From: Lineus longissimus
Taxonomy: Eukaryota > Nemertea > Pilidiophora > Heteronemertea > Lineidae
Direction of reading: 5' to 3'
DNA: 64,000 nucleotides
NCBI RefSeq assembly: GCF_910592395.1
Contig: NC_088313.1
Coordinates: 8,868,501 to 8,932,500, forward strand
The notes under the pieces were generated by a model. That model was not told the DNA's origin. It saw only the letters and a list, made by a program, of their open reading frames with translations, and searched no databases. Of this stretch, positions 22,201 through 33,748 are shown piece by piece (the first letter of the stretch is position 1; each line of letters begins with the position of its first letter). A program made the translations under genes and the position numbers.

Positions 22201-24183
22201 ATGTTACAAAAGTAATACCAATTATTCTCAATGATTTTTTTCTGACTTTATTACAAAATATTTGCTGCGTCGTATAGTGGCCCAAGTGGTGAGCAAATGG
22301 TAAAGGATCTTGAGCGTCACATCAGTGAGTTCAACTCGGAGAAGGGTGAGGATTGCGCCAGGGTTACTACTCTTGGGAAGGACCTTGTCGTGGCGATTTG
22401 CACTCCGTTGATGAAGCGGGCTCATTCTTTGATAGAGCAAAGCGGGGAGTTTTCATCGATGCCACTGGAGGAGTGGACCACCACCACTGTCGTGTTTTTC
22501 TCCTGCTTCTCTTGTGTTGGTGGTGTACCACTTGGATGCTTCGTTACAACCTCAGAATCACGAGAAGTCATCGCTGCAGGGCTGAATCTTCTAAAGGAAA
22601 TCCTTCCGAGTGGTGCTTTCTACGGCCGAGGAAACGATGGACCTCAGGTTTTCCTCAGTGACGACTCAAGTGCTGAGCGTGGTGCAATTCGTGATGTTCA
22701 CCCGAATGCTACGCTGTTGCTCTGCACGTTCCATTTGCTGCAGGCCAATTGGCGGTATTTATGGGAAGCAAGAAACGGAATTGGGAAGCAGGACAGGCAA
22801 CATTTACTTGCATTGTTAAAAACCATGGTGTATGCCAAAGACGCAGATGCTCTGCAGCAGGCATATGATGTTGCAATGGAGGACGATACAGCTGAGAAGT
22901 ATGATAACTACTTGAAGCATTTGCAGGATGTGCACGATAGATGAAACGAATGGGCTGTGTGTTTGCGTGATGACCTGCCTGTGCGCGGCAATCATACCAA
23001 TAACTATGTTGAGGCAGCGATGAAGGTCCTCAAGGACAAAGTGTTTGCACGAACAAGAGCGTTCAATGTTGTGCAGCTGCTAGACTTCATTCTAGCACGC
23101 TTTGAATCACATTATGAGCGTCGCTTTATTGACGTGGCCAACAATCGCCTTGATATGACACTTTCCAAGCGCTTCCTACCTTCAGAAACAAAGATTGCTG
23201 CAGACAGTGTGAAGAAAATTAGTGACACGTTGTATTCAGTGTGTAGTGAGAGTGATCCGAACACAAAATACTTTGTCGACACTTCTCTGTGCATGTGCAC
23301 TTGTTCTGTGGGGAACACTGGTGCTCCCTGCAAACACCAGCATGCAGTTGTCAAGTATTGTGGTGTGAATTCAGTAAATTTTGTGCCTGTCAACTCTCCT
23401 TTTCTTCGAGGACAGTTGTATCGGCTGGCCACTGGATGTCAGGATGTTCCAGAAGGATGGTTTGACAGCCTACGGCAAGTGGCATCCTCTGATCTTCCTC
23501 CCGAACAAGCTGAACAGTCTTCTGATAACCTTCCTCTTGCTGATGGTGATGATGAAGATGATGAAGCTGCGCTGTTCCAAGATGAACCACCAACATCATG
23601 GAGTCTAAATCAACAGACGGATCTTCAGAATCAATTTCTTGGGCATGCCAACAATGGCAGCAAGCAGTCATCAGCAGCATCCGCGATTATTGATGCAAAT
23701 AACAACTGTGTTAGTTTGATTACTGAGCAGATAATGCAGGCAGCCACCAGTATCTGCCAGAGGGTGGAGAGCAACAATTCACTTGTTCCTTCTGCAAAGA
23801 AATTTGTGACTATGCTTAATGACATGCATACCGATTCTTCCCTTGACTCAGCTCTTGCGTGTTTTGGCAAGTATTCATCTTTGGGCATGAAGGCCCAGGG
23901 TACAAAATCAAGACGGACAATGTTACTACATGAAAGTAAGATTCCAGTGCAGCCCACGGCAATTCCAAGACGCACATCCGCATTAGGTGGCAGACAGCCT
24001 ACACGTTCTGGGAGGAAGCCCATAGAGTCGCATTGTCCAATGAAAGACAACAGTACCCTGAAATGTGTGCAAAGTGTTGTGCCAAGGAGGCCAAAAAGGC
24101 TCCTCATAGTCTGTCCAAATGTGTTGGAAACAACCGGAGCATTGGTAAAACTCACAGTGCCAAATAAATCAGTAATGCCCTGA
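19220..24183 (+). pseudogene. MULE transposase with SWIM finger, four exons, two premature stops
   Basis: Exons: 19,220-19,300 (ATG, donor GTATGT), 20,860-21,074, 21,275-21,544 and 22,278-24,183. Every junction is GT-AG and all phases agree. Exon 3 encodes 'DYPCQIEIYGNHNHQVHSAD', the MULE N-terminal DNA-binding/FLYWCH-like pattern, then 'HSPSSALETIKTDM'. Exon 4 has 'AICTPLMKRAHSLIEQSGE', D1 in 'FIDATGG', D2 in 'FLSDDSSAERGAI' with 'LLCTFHLLQANWRYLW', E in 'NNYVEAAMKVLKDKVF', and a SWIM finger (CMCTCSVGNTGAPCKHQH). The C-terminal ~270 residues are acidic to low-complexity. Damage: TAA at 21,384, TGA at 22,942 (a W codon), and two compensating shifts that leave about 20 residues near D1 (22,450-22,515) readable only in another frame. 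Confidence 0.85.
19440..20243 (+). pseudogene. 3' end of a LINE reverse transcriptase in MULE intron 1
   Basis: The frame 19,440-20,114 has one stop (19,674) and reads 'KYLGVQLDSDLSWGPHIAQV', 'LRRNIGKCSRTTKDKAYTS', 'VRPHLEYASSAWDPH' and then 'LEKLQSKAARFVAG', 'WPSLQQRR'. This is the C-terminal domain typical of CR1/Jockey-group LINEs. After the stop there is a 3' hairpin (CCTGGGTAGCTC ... GAGCTACCCCAGG, 20,106-20,140) and then a tail of 'caagtttcaagttta' repeats to about 20,243. It is 5'-truncated, as usual for target-primed insertions. Confidence 0.85.
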
Positions 24184-24209
24184 GATACTGTAAACCAGGA
24201 GATATTCAC

Positions 24210-24520
24210 AATCTTGTATTCATACTGCTGAAAAGTCATGTGTCTATGTTAGTCCAGAGATTGAAAAAGAGTATTGAGTTATTGAGCTTGTATTCATACT
24301 GCTGAAAAAAACATTTGTGTTATTGTTAGTCAAGAGATTGAAACAGAGTATTGAGTTATAATTGAGCTGTGAAATACCATGTGTGATGTGAAATGTGTGT
24401 CATGTATACTGCTGAAAAACCATTTGTCTTTAATATTGTAAGTCAAGAGAGTGAAAAAGAGTATTGAGTTATAATTGAGCTGTGAAATACCATGTGTGAT
24501 GTGAAATGTGTGTCATGTAA
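24210..24520. repeat. Three imperfect tandem copies, about 90-120 bp each
   Basis: Words 'catactgctgaaaa', 'agtc(a/c)agaga(t/g)tgaaa' and 'agagtattgagttat' recur near 24,222, 24,290 and 24,400; the last two also share 'ctgtgaaataccatgtgtga'. Lies in the 3' untranslated part of the MULE gene. Confidence 0.85.
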
Positions 24521-24772
24521 ATGTCATACAAACCTCCCCCCCCCCCTCCCTCAAGACAATACTGTTGTATTGTTTCGAGGAAGACTACCACATTCATTCT
24601 GGCAACTGTACTTAGAAATCACCGAAAATGCTAGTTAGTGTTTTATATTCACGTTGTACATGTGCATTACTTCTACTTGTAATAACAATTGAGTGGATTT
24701 TGAATTAAATTTTCTTCGTGGCAGTACTGTGTGAACATTTTACATTGTCTGGACAAAATGATTGTGAATATG

Positions 24773-24778
24773 AATAAA
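24773..24778 (+). terminator. Polyadenylation signal AATAAA of the MULE gene
   Basis: AATAAA about 590 bp after the transposase stop in AT-rich sequence; the nearest clear signal downstream on the coding strand. Confidence 0.4.
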
Positions 24779-25145
24779 GATCTGCATAGTATTACATGAA
24801 CTTTGTTCCAGTTGTTCTTTGAGTTGGTAGGGTTTGTCATGGATTTCCTTGTCATTGTGGTCACTCGGTACGGTTGCCTTGCACACAAGGCCATGTACAA
24901 CTGGAGTTACCGATGGCAGTGAAAGAATACTTTGAACCATCAATTAAGGATAACCCCCCCTCCCCCTCCCTAATGTATGCTGCACCCATACCTGAAATTG
25001 GTACATATAGAATGAAGACATCATCTCGGACTCAAGACCGCATGTGGCAAATATATCATACAATGTATATTATAGGGGACTGTAGCAAAAGTCATTGAAG
25101 CCAAAAGAGACGAAATGATTTAGTCTCTCCCTTTACCCCCTCTCG

Positions 25146-25187
25146 CCCCCCCCCCCCTGCAGTCCCTTGCTCCCCCCCCCCCCCCCC
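25146..25187. repeat. Paired poly-C tracts each followed by CTGCAG
   Basis: Runs of 12 C (25,146-25,157) and 16 C (25,172-25,187), each followed directly by 'tgcag', with 'tccct(t)gct' between: a small duplicated unit. On the minus strand these are G-runs able to form quadruplexes. Confidence 0.8.
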
Positions 25188-25667
25188 TGCAGCTCTATTA
25201 ATACCTTCATCCAACTGGATATTGGATCCCTATGATCAGGACCCCTGCTACATCAGAGCATAGGCAAACAGAGCCAAACATGACCCTGTTGTGATGATAA
25301 CGTAATATTTATAATTGTTTTGAGATTAATCTCCAGGCCCTACATCAAATTATGAGGACAACGTCACAGCCAGAGTGCTGGGACTAAAATAGATTTACAA
25401 ATGTGAAATTCTTTGATATTTTAAAATTCTATTTCTAAATATTATAAAAATATTGTGCAAACTCCTTAAAACACAATTATTAACTAATGTAAATGAATTA
25501 AAAAGAAAGAAAATATTCAAAAACGTCGAGAAAAAGGCGGGAAAAGGAATTAAAAAATTTACTCCAAGGAGACATTCGAACCCACGCACTTCTATTAGCT
25601 GATTTGTTCATGTTCTGAAACCCACCAAATCACATTAAACTTTCTCGATGCTGATTGGCTGAACTAA

Positions 25668-25740
25668 TGACGTCACTCATGTACATTGATGTACACTGTG
25701 GTCCCCAAAGGTTCAGGAAAAAAATCTTGCGGCCGGCCTG
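25668..25740 (-). repeat. Right terminal inverted repeat of the MULE
   Basis: Reverse complement of the left repeat with about six differences, including the shared TGACGTCA, the TGTACATCAATGTACA palindrome and 'cctgaacctttgggga'. Confidence 0.85.
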
Positions 25741-27487
25741 GGGTTATGGTAACCCCAAAACCTGGGCGGCACTCTAAGGGTTAAGGTTATTGGTGAACCC
25801 TCCCACGAAATCTGGTAGTTTCCTCCGTAAAGCCTATTTACGATACTAACCTAGGCCTATCTATTAACTAAACCTAGAACACTAAGTTTGTTGGGAGAAG
25901 AAATTTGAAGAAATTCCTCGCCACCCACCTTTAAAAGGTTTTTGTATCAACATAATCAATATCAGCAAATTCGTCCTGCCATCTCATGGAAAGCCTTGAA
26001 CCCATCGGGTATTTCTCCAAACAGGATTCCCCGCAGTATAACCCCCCCCCCCCCCAACTGATACAGATAAATGATGGGAACCAGGTTGGGGGGGGGGGGG
26101 GGACAAATATCCTTAGCAACCATTTGCAGGCTATTGCTATAAAGTCACTTTTTTCCTTAAAAGGCAAATTTTGCAAGTGGTAACAATAAAAATATTGTTT
26201 AGCATGTTCATCTAAATGAAGTATAGAAAAAATGAATAGTTACCTTGTGGACGCCACAGAAATTGTTAATTAAGCTTATTTGGGGTCATGTCTTATATCT
26301 ATAGTATCCTTGATAGTTAATGCCTCACCATTCTCATTGGGTTGGGAATGTCATTTGAATTTGGAGTGCCCTTCTCCTACAAACTTGCCTACCAGGGATA
26401 ACGTGTTGTTCCTATTCGGGTTGAGAGTTTGGAGTTTAGTCCGACTATTTTACCCGCCCATGGCTGGAGCATGATTGGTGGATACATATCCACATACCTG
26501 TGGTCTTACCTGTCGACTTCTCTACGCCCGAGGCCACCAGTCACCAAGATGTCCGGTCACCTGAGTGACTAGTTCCCTCTAGGCAATACTGGGGATTAAC
26601 TAGCTGGTCATTGACCTTAAAAGAGCTCATCTGCCCACACCCATGACTTATTGCTCACCTTGCTGATGAAACGGCAACCTTTTGACAATATGAGTCTATT
26701 TTTTTCATTTTATATGTTCTTGTTTTTTATTTTAGGGGCGAATCACAGAAAGCTGCGAAAGGCCTTTCACATTTGGGATAGGAAAACTATGTTCACTGTG
26801 CCCTGGATTACCACAGATGGCTGCTAGCCCTCAAAAGCACAAGAAGATAATGAAGAGCCTGTGCATGCCGCATGATGATAATGGACCTATCAGATCAACC
26901 AAACATCAAGTTAAATTGTCAAATGTGTGCGTGCGTCACTAGAGTTTAAATACTTGTTCCGGTAGCTTATCAAGGAAACGAGCACGGATATCCCACATCA
27001 CATTAAGTTTTGTCGAAAGACAAGTGTCACAGGCTGCCCGCCACATGTGGAAAAATATTTCCAATCATAGTTCAAAATTACTTATATATCCTTGAGTAGT
27101 ATATACTATTTGTAACAAACATAGGCCTACTCTTTTGTTTTATAATTAGTCTTTCTATCTATCGGAAGCTACACATATTTTATTGCATTTCTGGTTAACC
27201 TTTTGACTTTTACTTAGAATTTCTGACTTGATGGCTATCCTAGTTCCTGTGTAGGTTAAGAGTTCACTTGTCACCAAGGTTAGCATCTGGTTTTAGGTAG
27301 CTTTCTGGACAGAAAGTGCCTCTCCCGGCAAGATATTTTCCTTAGAACAGGAACAAATCAAGAAAGTTTATGAAATTTACATGTAGTTAGTAATTTGTAA
27401 TTTGTAATGAGTTATCAAGCAGTGAGACTAGATTTATCAAGGAGGCAAGACGTGCCCCTTTTGTTTCCCTGGACAGACGGTCCAGTT
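25741..27487. other. No gene recognised
   Basis: AT-rich sequence without convincing coding. It holds a C14 tract at 26,042 and a facing G tract at 26,088 that can form a hairpin (CCCCCCAAC..TG against CA..GGTTGGGGGG), and one arm of an inverted repeat (27,121-27,288) whose partner cuts the BEL element at 38,513. Confidence 0.5.
27121..27288 (-). repeat. 168-bp repeat, inverted partner at 38,513-38,680
   Basis: Reverse complement closely matches 38,513-38,680, with shared 'agatgctaaccttggtgaca', 'agaaattctaagtaaaagtc' and 'ttctgatagatagaaagac'. No coding. It is a dispersed repeat; both copies end in TAGGCCTA on one side. Confidence 0.85.
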
Positions 27488-27655
27488 TTTTTTAATCTAA
27501 ATAGATACTTTATTCGTGACATGTCACAGATAAATACACAGGACAATTATAATGGTGTGAACATAAGCAAAGAATGGTGCAAACAAAAAACAACAAAACA
27601 CACAACATAAAAACCTATACCGCACACAGGAGAAATCAGGTGAGAAATAATGATA

Positions 27656-30600
27656 TTATGATAAACACAAGAAGTGAAGTATATTATTGACTTGTTCTCT
27701 TTCTGCTGGGTTGGCATCCCTGTACTCGGCGAACTCACGTATGGCACGCGCCCGCCGACGAAGGTCTTCGTCAGGCATGTATATATTATGAATGGCACAA
27801 GGATTGAGATGAAGTGTGTCCCTGGGTATATTGAGAGCTTGAGATAAAAAGGTAATATTATTTGAAACTGAAGAACCGCTGCCTCTGAGCGCGAGGTTTC
27901 CTGAGAGTTTGATAAGAATGTTTGAATGGTTCATGACCCTACTGTAGTAACTGACAAAGCGTTTTTTTAGAGTGATGTCTATAGGTCAGGAGTCCATAGT
28001 GAGAGGTAAGAGATTGCCACGAGTCCAAGGATGCAAACCCAGCAGTCTCCTTGCAGTCATTCTCCAAGCGGTACAAAGCCAATTTGCTTGCCCGTTGCTT
28101 AAATCCCACAGTGAAGTTCCGTAGAGTGACATACAGTAACTTTGGAATATCCGAAGCCTTGTATCAATATTACAATAGTGAAATCTGGACATAAGAACAT
28201 TAACTCTCCGATTAAAATCTCCAACCACACGCACAATGCTATCAGCTCTGGCTGTAACTCCAATCAGGTGACCCAGGTGAAGCACAGAATCCTCGGCCAC
28301 AATGAGTGAGCCTTGGAATACAATGGATGGAGGATTAGCGCGCCAATCCCGGCCACCCGATTGAAAGTACAACAAATGACATTTGGAAGCATTGAATAAA
28401 TAAGGTACTCCTCACTGTAAGTCGAAGCAACACCTAGTTGAGTTTTCAGTGACGTCTTTGTTGGGCACAGGATGATTATATCATCAGCATAACCAAAAGC
28501 CCCCGCAAATACATGACCAACATAACAACCGTGTTTTGAATCTCTTAGTTGCTCAAGCAGTACATCTATATAAACAGAAAAGAGAGCAGACGACAATATT
28601 CCACCCTGTTTTACTCCATTAGAAACAGCAAAATAGTTCGAGTCGTAGTCTCCCCATCGAACTCGCATTCTCTGTCTTGTATATATTACAGCTATTACCC
28701 TCGCCAACACAGGACAGATATTTTTCTTGATTAGCAGTCGAAAGAGCCTGGTGTATTCTACCCTGTCAAAAGCTTGGGACACGTCAAGCTACATAGCATA
28801 AACTTGTCCACTGCCATTTAGATAATACTGTATAATCTCATTAACCGCATTTGTGCAGTTTGTAGTAGACACACCTGCTTTGTAACCAAATTGCATATCA
28901 GACGACATCAGTTGCTCCTTGCCTTTCTCAAGAATGATTGTTTCTAGTAATTTACAAAGAGGGCTATTTAGAGCTATAGCCCTGTAATTTGCCGAGTCAC
29001 ATAACGAATTCTTACCATTTTTTACGATTGGAATAATAGTGCTTTTTAACATATCATCAGGTAAGTAACCATGTTTCAGCATACTAGTGAACAAGATAGA
29101 AATCATTGTGAAGAGCCTCTGTGTGCCAAAATTAAGATGATTTGTAGAGAGCCCCAAAAATACCATTATTTTTATGCTTATTTAATAAACTAACAGCTTT
29201 TCTTATGTCTTCAACAGACGTACTGTGATTATGCCGACAGGTAGAATGCATACAAGCACACGGGGATGAAATGAGATCTCTTATTTCGTTAAATACCGTG
29301 ACCATGTCATGGTCATCATATGTGACAGACTGATAAAGGCGGTCATACTTTTGGGACAGATGATTTCCGATAGCTTCCTTACCAGTGAGCCCATCCATGC
29401 TGGTGGGTAACTTACTTGAGCTTTGATTTATATTTTTTATTTCTCTCCAAAAGTTTGTGCTATTTTTGTTGAGCAGTGAATTTGCTAAGCTGTTCGCAAA
29501 CATGCTTCTCTCTGTTCTTGCGCGCAGTTCTAATAGCTAAGTGATAGCACGCACGAGTTCTTTTTCTGATATCGGCAATGATGCCTTGCCTAGGAGAGTC
29601 GTTAGCCTTCCACAGGGCGTGCCAGAATAATGCTCCGTTTTTTTCTTCTGCGACTGTCTCATTCCATCCCGGTATGCGGTTGTCTGCTTGAGGCTCAGTG
29701 TGAGGAATATGATTCGACGATGCCTCCAAGCATGCATTAACTATATAATCATACAGCATTTGAATAAAATGGTAATGATCATCGCACTGCAAATCTTGAC
29801 AGACCAGTAACTCCATTGGTATATTAATATTGTTTAACAAAGCATCCAACTCAGCCCTATATAACTCAATATCATTTTCTGTGGCCTTGTGCCAGTTCAT
29901 TTTTCGGACATACGAGTGAGGATCCGTAGGTGCGGACTGGGCTTCAAGTCTAACCGATAGTGATATTGGGCAATGGTCAGAGACATTAGTTCCGTCGTGA
30001 ACAGACCGGTATTTAACAGCTAAACGATATAAGTTTTCGCACATAAGAAAGTGGTCAAGGATTGACCTTTCACCATTTATGCGACTCTCGTAGGTATAGC
30101 ACACATTTGCTTCAGGGACGTTGATGCCCTTGCATAAGGACTCAGACTCAATGTACTCATTTAGAGTTAATGTGTTTTGGGATGCTCTTCTAAAGTCCGT
30201 ATTTAAATCGCCACCAATTAGCACATAATCAGCTCTCTGCGAAAGAACTATAGCGGATATGTCGTTTAGGGCCAACCTAAATTTGGGTAAGTTGGCTGGA
30301 ACATTATGACACGGCATATAGACATTTATGATGAGCATGGTTTCTCCATTTTGAAATCGGACATTCACTGCGCACACAGTTTACACTGCAAATTTGCCGG
30401 CGTGGCTGGCGTGACCTCGAAGTTGAGTGTTTTCTTCCAAATAATTGAGCAACCACCATGTGGCCTACCCTGCAAAAGTTGTGCATCATCACCGCTCGAT
30501 ATGCCATGGGATGCAGTACCAGGAATTCTGTCATAAAGGCCCAAATTGTCCTTAAGTAACCAAGTTTCCTGTACCAGGACAATATCATGATTGTCAAAAA

Positions 30601-30874
30601 GCTGTGCCAGATATTCAAGTCTACCATCACCGGAGCCACACGAATTGTACGTGCCAATGTTGATCAGTTGTTCACCAACTCTAACGTCATCTCCTTGAAC
30701 AGCACAGTTCATAGCTGCCATGCAAAGAGAAGGATTGCTATTTGGTGTATTATCATGAACGGTCCCACGCAATGAACTATCCTCCTCGTTCCTAGGAGGG
30801 ATATATTTTCGGATTTGAATTCCGTCGGGCCACACCGAACCGTTGAGTAACTTTGGGTAGTCAGACTTAGACAC
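27656..30874 (-). pseudogene. LINE ORF2: endonuclease and reverse transcriptase
   Basis: The endonuclease begins 'NIGTYNSCGSGDGRLEYLA' with 'VLVQETWLL', then 'NVYMPC', 'LIGGDLNTDF' and 'NVSDHCPISLSV'. These are the catalytic E, D-x-N and S-D-H of APE-type nucleases. RT has 'SANYRAIALNSPLCKLLE', 'QFGYKAGVSTTNCTNA', 'LDVSQAFDRVEY', 'NGVKQGGILSSALFSVY' and 'FGYADDIIIL' (YADD box). Breaks: a GC dinucleotide insertion near 30,370, frame changes near 29,480, 29,155 and 28,400, TAG at about 28,787 between 'QVYAM' and 'LDVSQAFD', and a stop near 27,986. Group assignment (CR1/L2/Daphne-like) is an impression, not a computed tree. Confidence 0.88.
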
Positions 30875-31048
30875 AGTTAAACGAAAGGATTTGAACTTGG
30901 CTTGATCATGCGATACACATTTTTAGACGCCGCACACTAACGCCTGACTCCTTTATGAAACTATCTAATTCTGCAAGAATCGTTGTTTTATCTACTCTGG
31001 CAATGAATAAATCCCGATTAGGCTCAGGCTTCCGTTACACTCACGTGT

Positions 31049-32122
31049 TCATTTCCCGACAATAACATTATGGCGACGACGCTCGTTTCGACGCTGTTTT
31101 TTCCTGTCATAAGAAGGTAACTCGTAACCTCTGGATTCGTCAGAGGCTGCAGATATCTCACCATCTCTGTCCAAGGAGCGAGAGCTGCCCCTTAACCTTA
31201 GCACATCCGGTGGGCGTAACCTGCCGCCCCGACTAGAAATACCTCGAAAACTCGGCCGATCAGAGCCACGCCCTGATCGACCTCGTGATGCCAGTGAACC
31301 ACGTTGCTCGTAGACAGAACGAAATGATATCTCATTGCTACTTTCGCCACCATCATTGTTCTTTATGGAGCTTGGTATGGATCCATTCCACACCGATTGA
31401 CACAGGCTGTTATCGTTGGCTGGCGGTTCTGATAGTGCAATGGTTGGTACCTGTGTTTCAACTCTTTCCGAAGAGACAACCTCCTGAATCTTTTCAAGTT
31501 TATGAATGTCGTTCGAGTTCATGACAACAGTATCCGTCACTTTGCTCACCTTGTTCTCCAACTTGGTAAGCCTATCAAGTATGGAAATGCTGTTCAGTTC
31601 CTCTGGTAATACTCTTGGGATCTGACCAAGGTTATGCGCAGAAATCACAAAGTGCGGCATTTTGTCTTCCTTATCTAGCTTGGCCAGGCCTGCAACAATG
31701 TCATCGACATTGGCTTCCTCTTCCTTTCAAACTGCAGTAGTTTTTCTTTTCACTTTGTTTCCCAGTAATCCACTATCATTCGCCCATAGAACGTTTTTTG
31801 CGACAAGGATCTGCTCCTGTGTGAAATGCCCTAGAATAACTTTCTTAACGTTATTCACCGTCCCCGCATGCAGCGAGAACACCGCAAACGATAAAAGCGA
31901 CTGATTCACCAACTTTTCCTCAACGTTTTCGAAGGACATATCTTGCCTTACAACGTCACCATCTTCAGGTACATCCTGTACATCCGCGTCCTGTTTTGAC
32001 ATTTTGTGATCGGGACTCAGTCCGTCCTGAGGTGACCTCTGGTCGATTTTCCGCTTATTCGGATCAATGCCTTCGGTGCTGGGCGTAGAGAAATGATCGG
32101 TAATTGTTTTTGCCGTGGCCAT
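31049..32122 (-). pseudogene. LINE ORF1 (one internal stop)
   Basis: The ATG at 32,122 opens a basic, S/P-rich protein with 'FENVEEKLVNQSLLSFAVF'. One in-frame TGA at 31,727-31,729 (reading 'TAV*KEEEANVDD') splits it. The frame continues with a short leucine/valine heptad-like stretch ('LDRLTKLENKVSKVTDTVV', possible coiled coil) and an RG/RS-rich basic tail, suited to RNA binding. No zinc knuckle is visible. The role in RNP formation is by analogy with LINE ORF1 proteins. Confidence 0.75.
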
Positions 32123-33118
32123 TACTCAAGCGTCACGAAAAACTAAATCGTGCGTTCGTTAGCACTATCCACAGATTATAAGGAACACACATGTATACAC
32201 AATGTACATAATGCATGTAAATTCAGCGCCAATTGACAGGATACTTCTCAGAGTTCTCTGTTTTAGCACTCAGACATACTATTTTCACCAACAAAGTTTA
32301 TCACCTGATTGTCCAAGCCTTTACAAAAGTCGAGAGAAGTCCTCTGATCCCACTACTGGACAAATCATGAGAGAAATATAAGAAAAATGTGCACCGATGT
32401 CGAATGGCATGTCACTCGGTCGCCATCTTGAATTTAGGGAAAAGGCCAGCTTTGTAAGTAATGTAGCAATTCCCAATTTCTCGGTTTTTCCATTAATTCA
32501 GTAATATTTTAGATATTTTTATTATAACATGTATTTAGGATATTTTACTTCAATTGCAGATTGAACCACACTTCACTTCACTAGAACCACACATCACACT
32601 CTGTGATTGTATACTTCAAACTTCCATCTCTTATTCATCACTCACATCACATATGTTCATTAATTTGAGGAGTATAGACATTTTTATAGTGCGTATTAAT
32701 AAGCTGGATATTAATTATTACATCTCCATTGGATAGTCCTAGACATCGACTCTCACTCCCATGTGGTCAGCACGGACCACATTTAGTTCAATTAAGGCCA
32801 CTGGAATAATTCACTTCAATGCCGAGAAGTCAAGTTACAATGGATTACGTTTGATGTACATGTAAAGCAATGGAACAAAGGTTTTATTGGAAATCAGCTG
32901 GATTTCGATTGGTATTGTTCAGTACGGTTCAGTGCTCAGAGATTGAAGGTTTCATTTGAAATTCTGAAACTTTCATAAATAACTTTCATTCATGATTCTG
33001 TTCGATTCAGGACAGGGGAAACTGCTCGTTACCGGAGAGTGTTAAGATATCATCTACAAATTCGGGATTATTCACAATAGAAGGAATAAACAGTGTTATA
33101 CCAGTATATATTGCAAAC
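32123..33118. other. Non-coding: LINE 5' region and BEL leader
   Basis: Between the divergent LINE and BEL elements. It probably holds the LINE 5' UTR/promoter (to about 32,450) and the BEL 5' LTR or leader, but I could not find an LTR pair or primer-binding site. No coding seen. Confidence 0.4.
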
Positions 33119-33748
33119 ATGGCAACCGCCAACCTCACAGCCGGGATAAAAACATTGAAGAAAAAGAGATCTTATGCAAAGGGACAACTAACAAGAAAAC
33201 TGAACAATTTATATGACCTTATGTCGGATCCCACCAATGTGGATAGGATTACACTAGCAGCCAAGGAAATAGGTAATCATTTTCAATTCTTCTTGGCATG
33301 CCATAATGGGTATCACCAAAGTTTAGTTGGTTCTGTAGATATTGAAATGTCACAAGGTTATTTAGATGAGGTTGTTCATGTCATGCGCCAGTATCGGAAA
33401 AACTTGGCAGGCTGGATAAATGGCCAGCTTTATACTGGGGAACTGTCGGCAGTTAGTAGCGTAAGTAGGGACATAGAAGATGATGTCCAACCTCAGGACT
33501 CGGTATCAAATATTAGTTTGGGTGACAGGTCCGCCAGTCGCTTGTCTGGGTCCAGAAGTTCAACGCCTTCAAAGGCTCGTATGGCAGTGGCAGCTGATAG
33601 AGCAGCTATCGAGATTGAGGCCTCTATCTTAGAAGAGCGACAGGCCTTAGAAAAGCAGGAGTTTGAGTTGTCAAAGGAAAAGGAAATATTAGAACTAAAA
33701 GTTAAGTTAGCGAAGCACGTGCAAAGGAAGATATTTGTACGTCAATGA
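33119..33748 (+). CDS. BEL/Pao N-terminal gag open reading frame
   Basis: 209 aa from ATG at 33,119 (context 'aaacATGGC'). 'MATANLTAGIKTLKKKRSYA' and 'LNNLYDLMSDPTNVDRITLA' resemble the N-terminal gag of BEL elements. The C-terminal half has a charged heptad-rich helix ('AAIEIEASILEERQALEKQE', likely coiled coil). It ends in TGA that overlaps the next ATG as ATGA (33,745-33,748). In most BEL elements gag and pol are one frame, so this is either a one-base loss or a termination-reinitiation junction. Confidence 0.7.
   Translation: MATANLTAGIKTLKKKRSYAKGQLTRKLNNLYDLMSDPTNVDRITLAAKEIGNHFQFFLACHNGYHQSLVGSVDIEMSQGYLDEVVHVMRQYRKNLAGWINGQLYTGELSAVSSVSRDIEDDVQPQDSVSNISLGDRSASRLSGSRSSTPSKARMAVAADRAAIEIEASILEERQALEKQEFELSKEKEILELKVKLAKHVQRKIFVRQ

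Larger units (their letters stand above)
19111..25740 (+). mobile_element. MULE (Mutator-like) DNA transposon, about 6.6 kb
   Basis: Near-identical inverted repeats (19,111-19,185 and 25,668-25,740) enclose a spliced gene for a MULE-type transposase with a SWIM zinc finger. Long TIRs and a SWIM finger fit the Mutator superfamily. I do not see the usual 8-11 bp target duplication (left flank taatccctt, right flank gggttatgg), so the true ends may lie slightly further out or the flanks have decayed. A LINE fragment lies in intron 1. The 3' part holds tandem repeats and poly-C tracts. Confidence 0.75.
27488..32122 (-). mobile_element. Near-full-length LINE (CR1/L2-like group), inactive
   Basis: On the minus strand, ORF1 (32,122 to 31,049) is followed by ORF2 with an APE-type endonuclease and reverse transcriptase (30,874 to 27,656), then a short 3' UTR with AATAAA (about 27,511) and an A-tract (27,488-27,497 as T on the plus strand). 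The 5' UTR may reach about 32,450. No target duplication could be fixed. Many frameshifts and stops make it inactive. Confidence 0.88.

Noticed and set aside
25770-25790. TTAACCCTTAGAGTGCC (reverse strand) looks like a piggyBac end next to the MULE right TIR
   Set aside because: No matching left end with TTAA and CCCTTAGAG was seen near 19,000, so it cannot be tied to an element.
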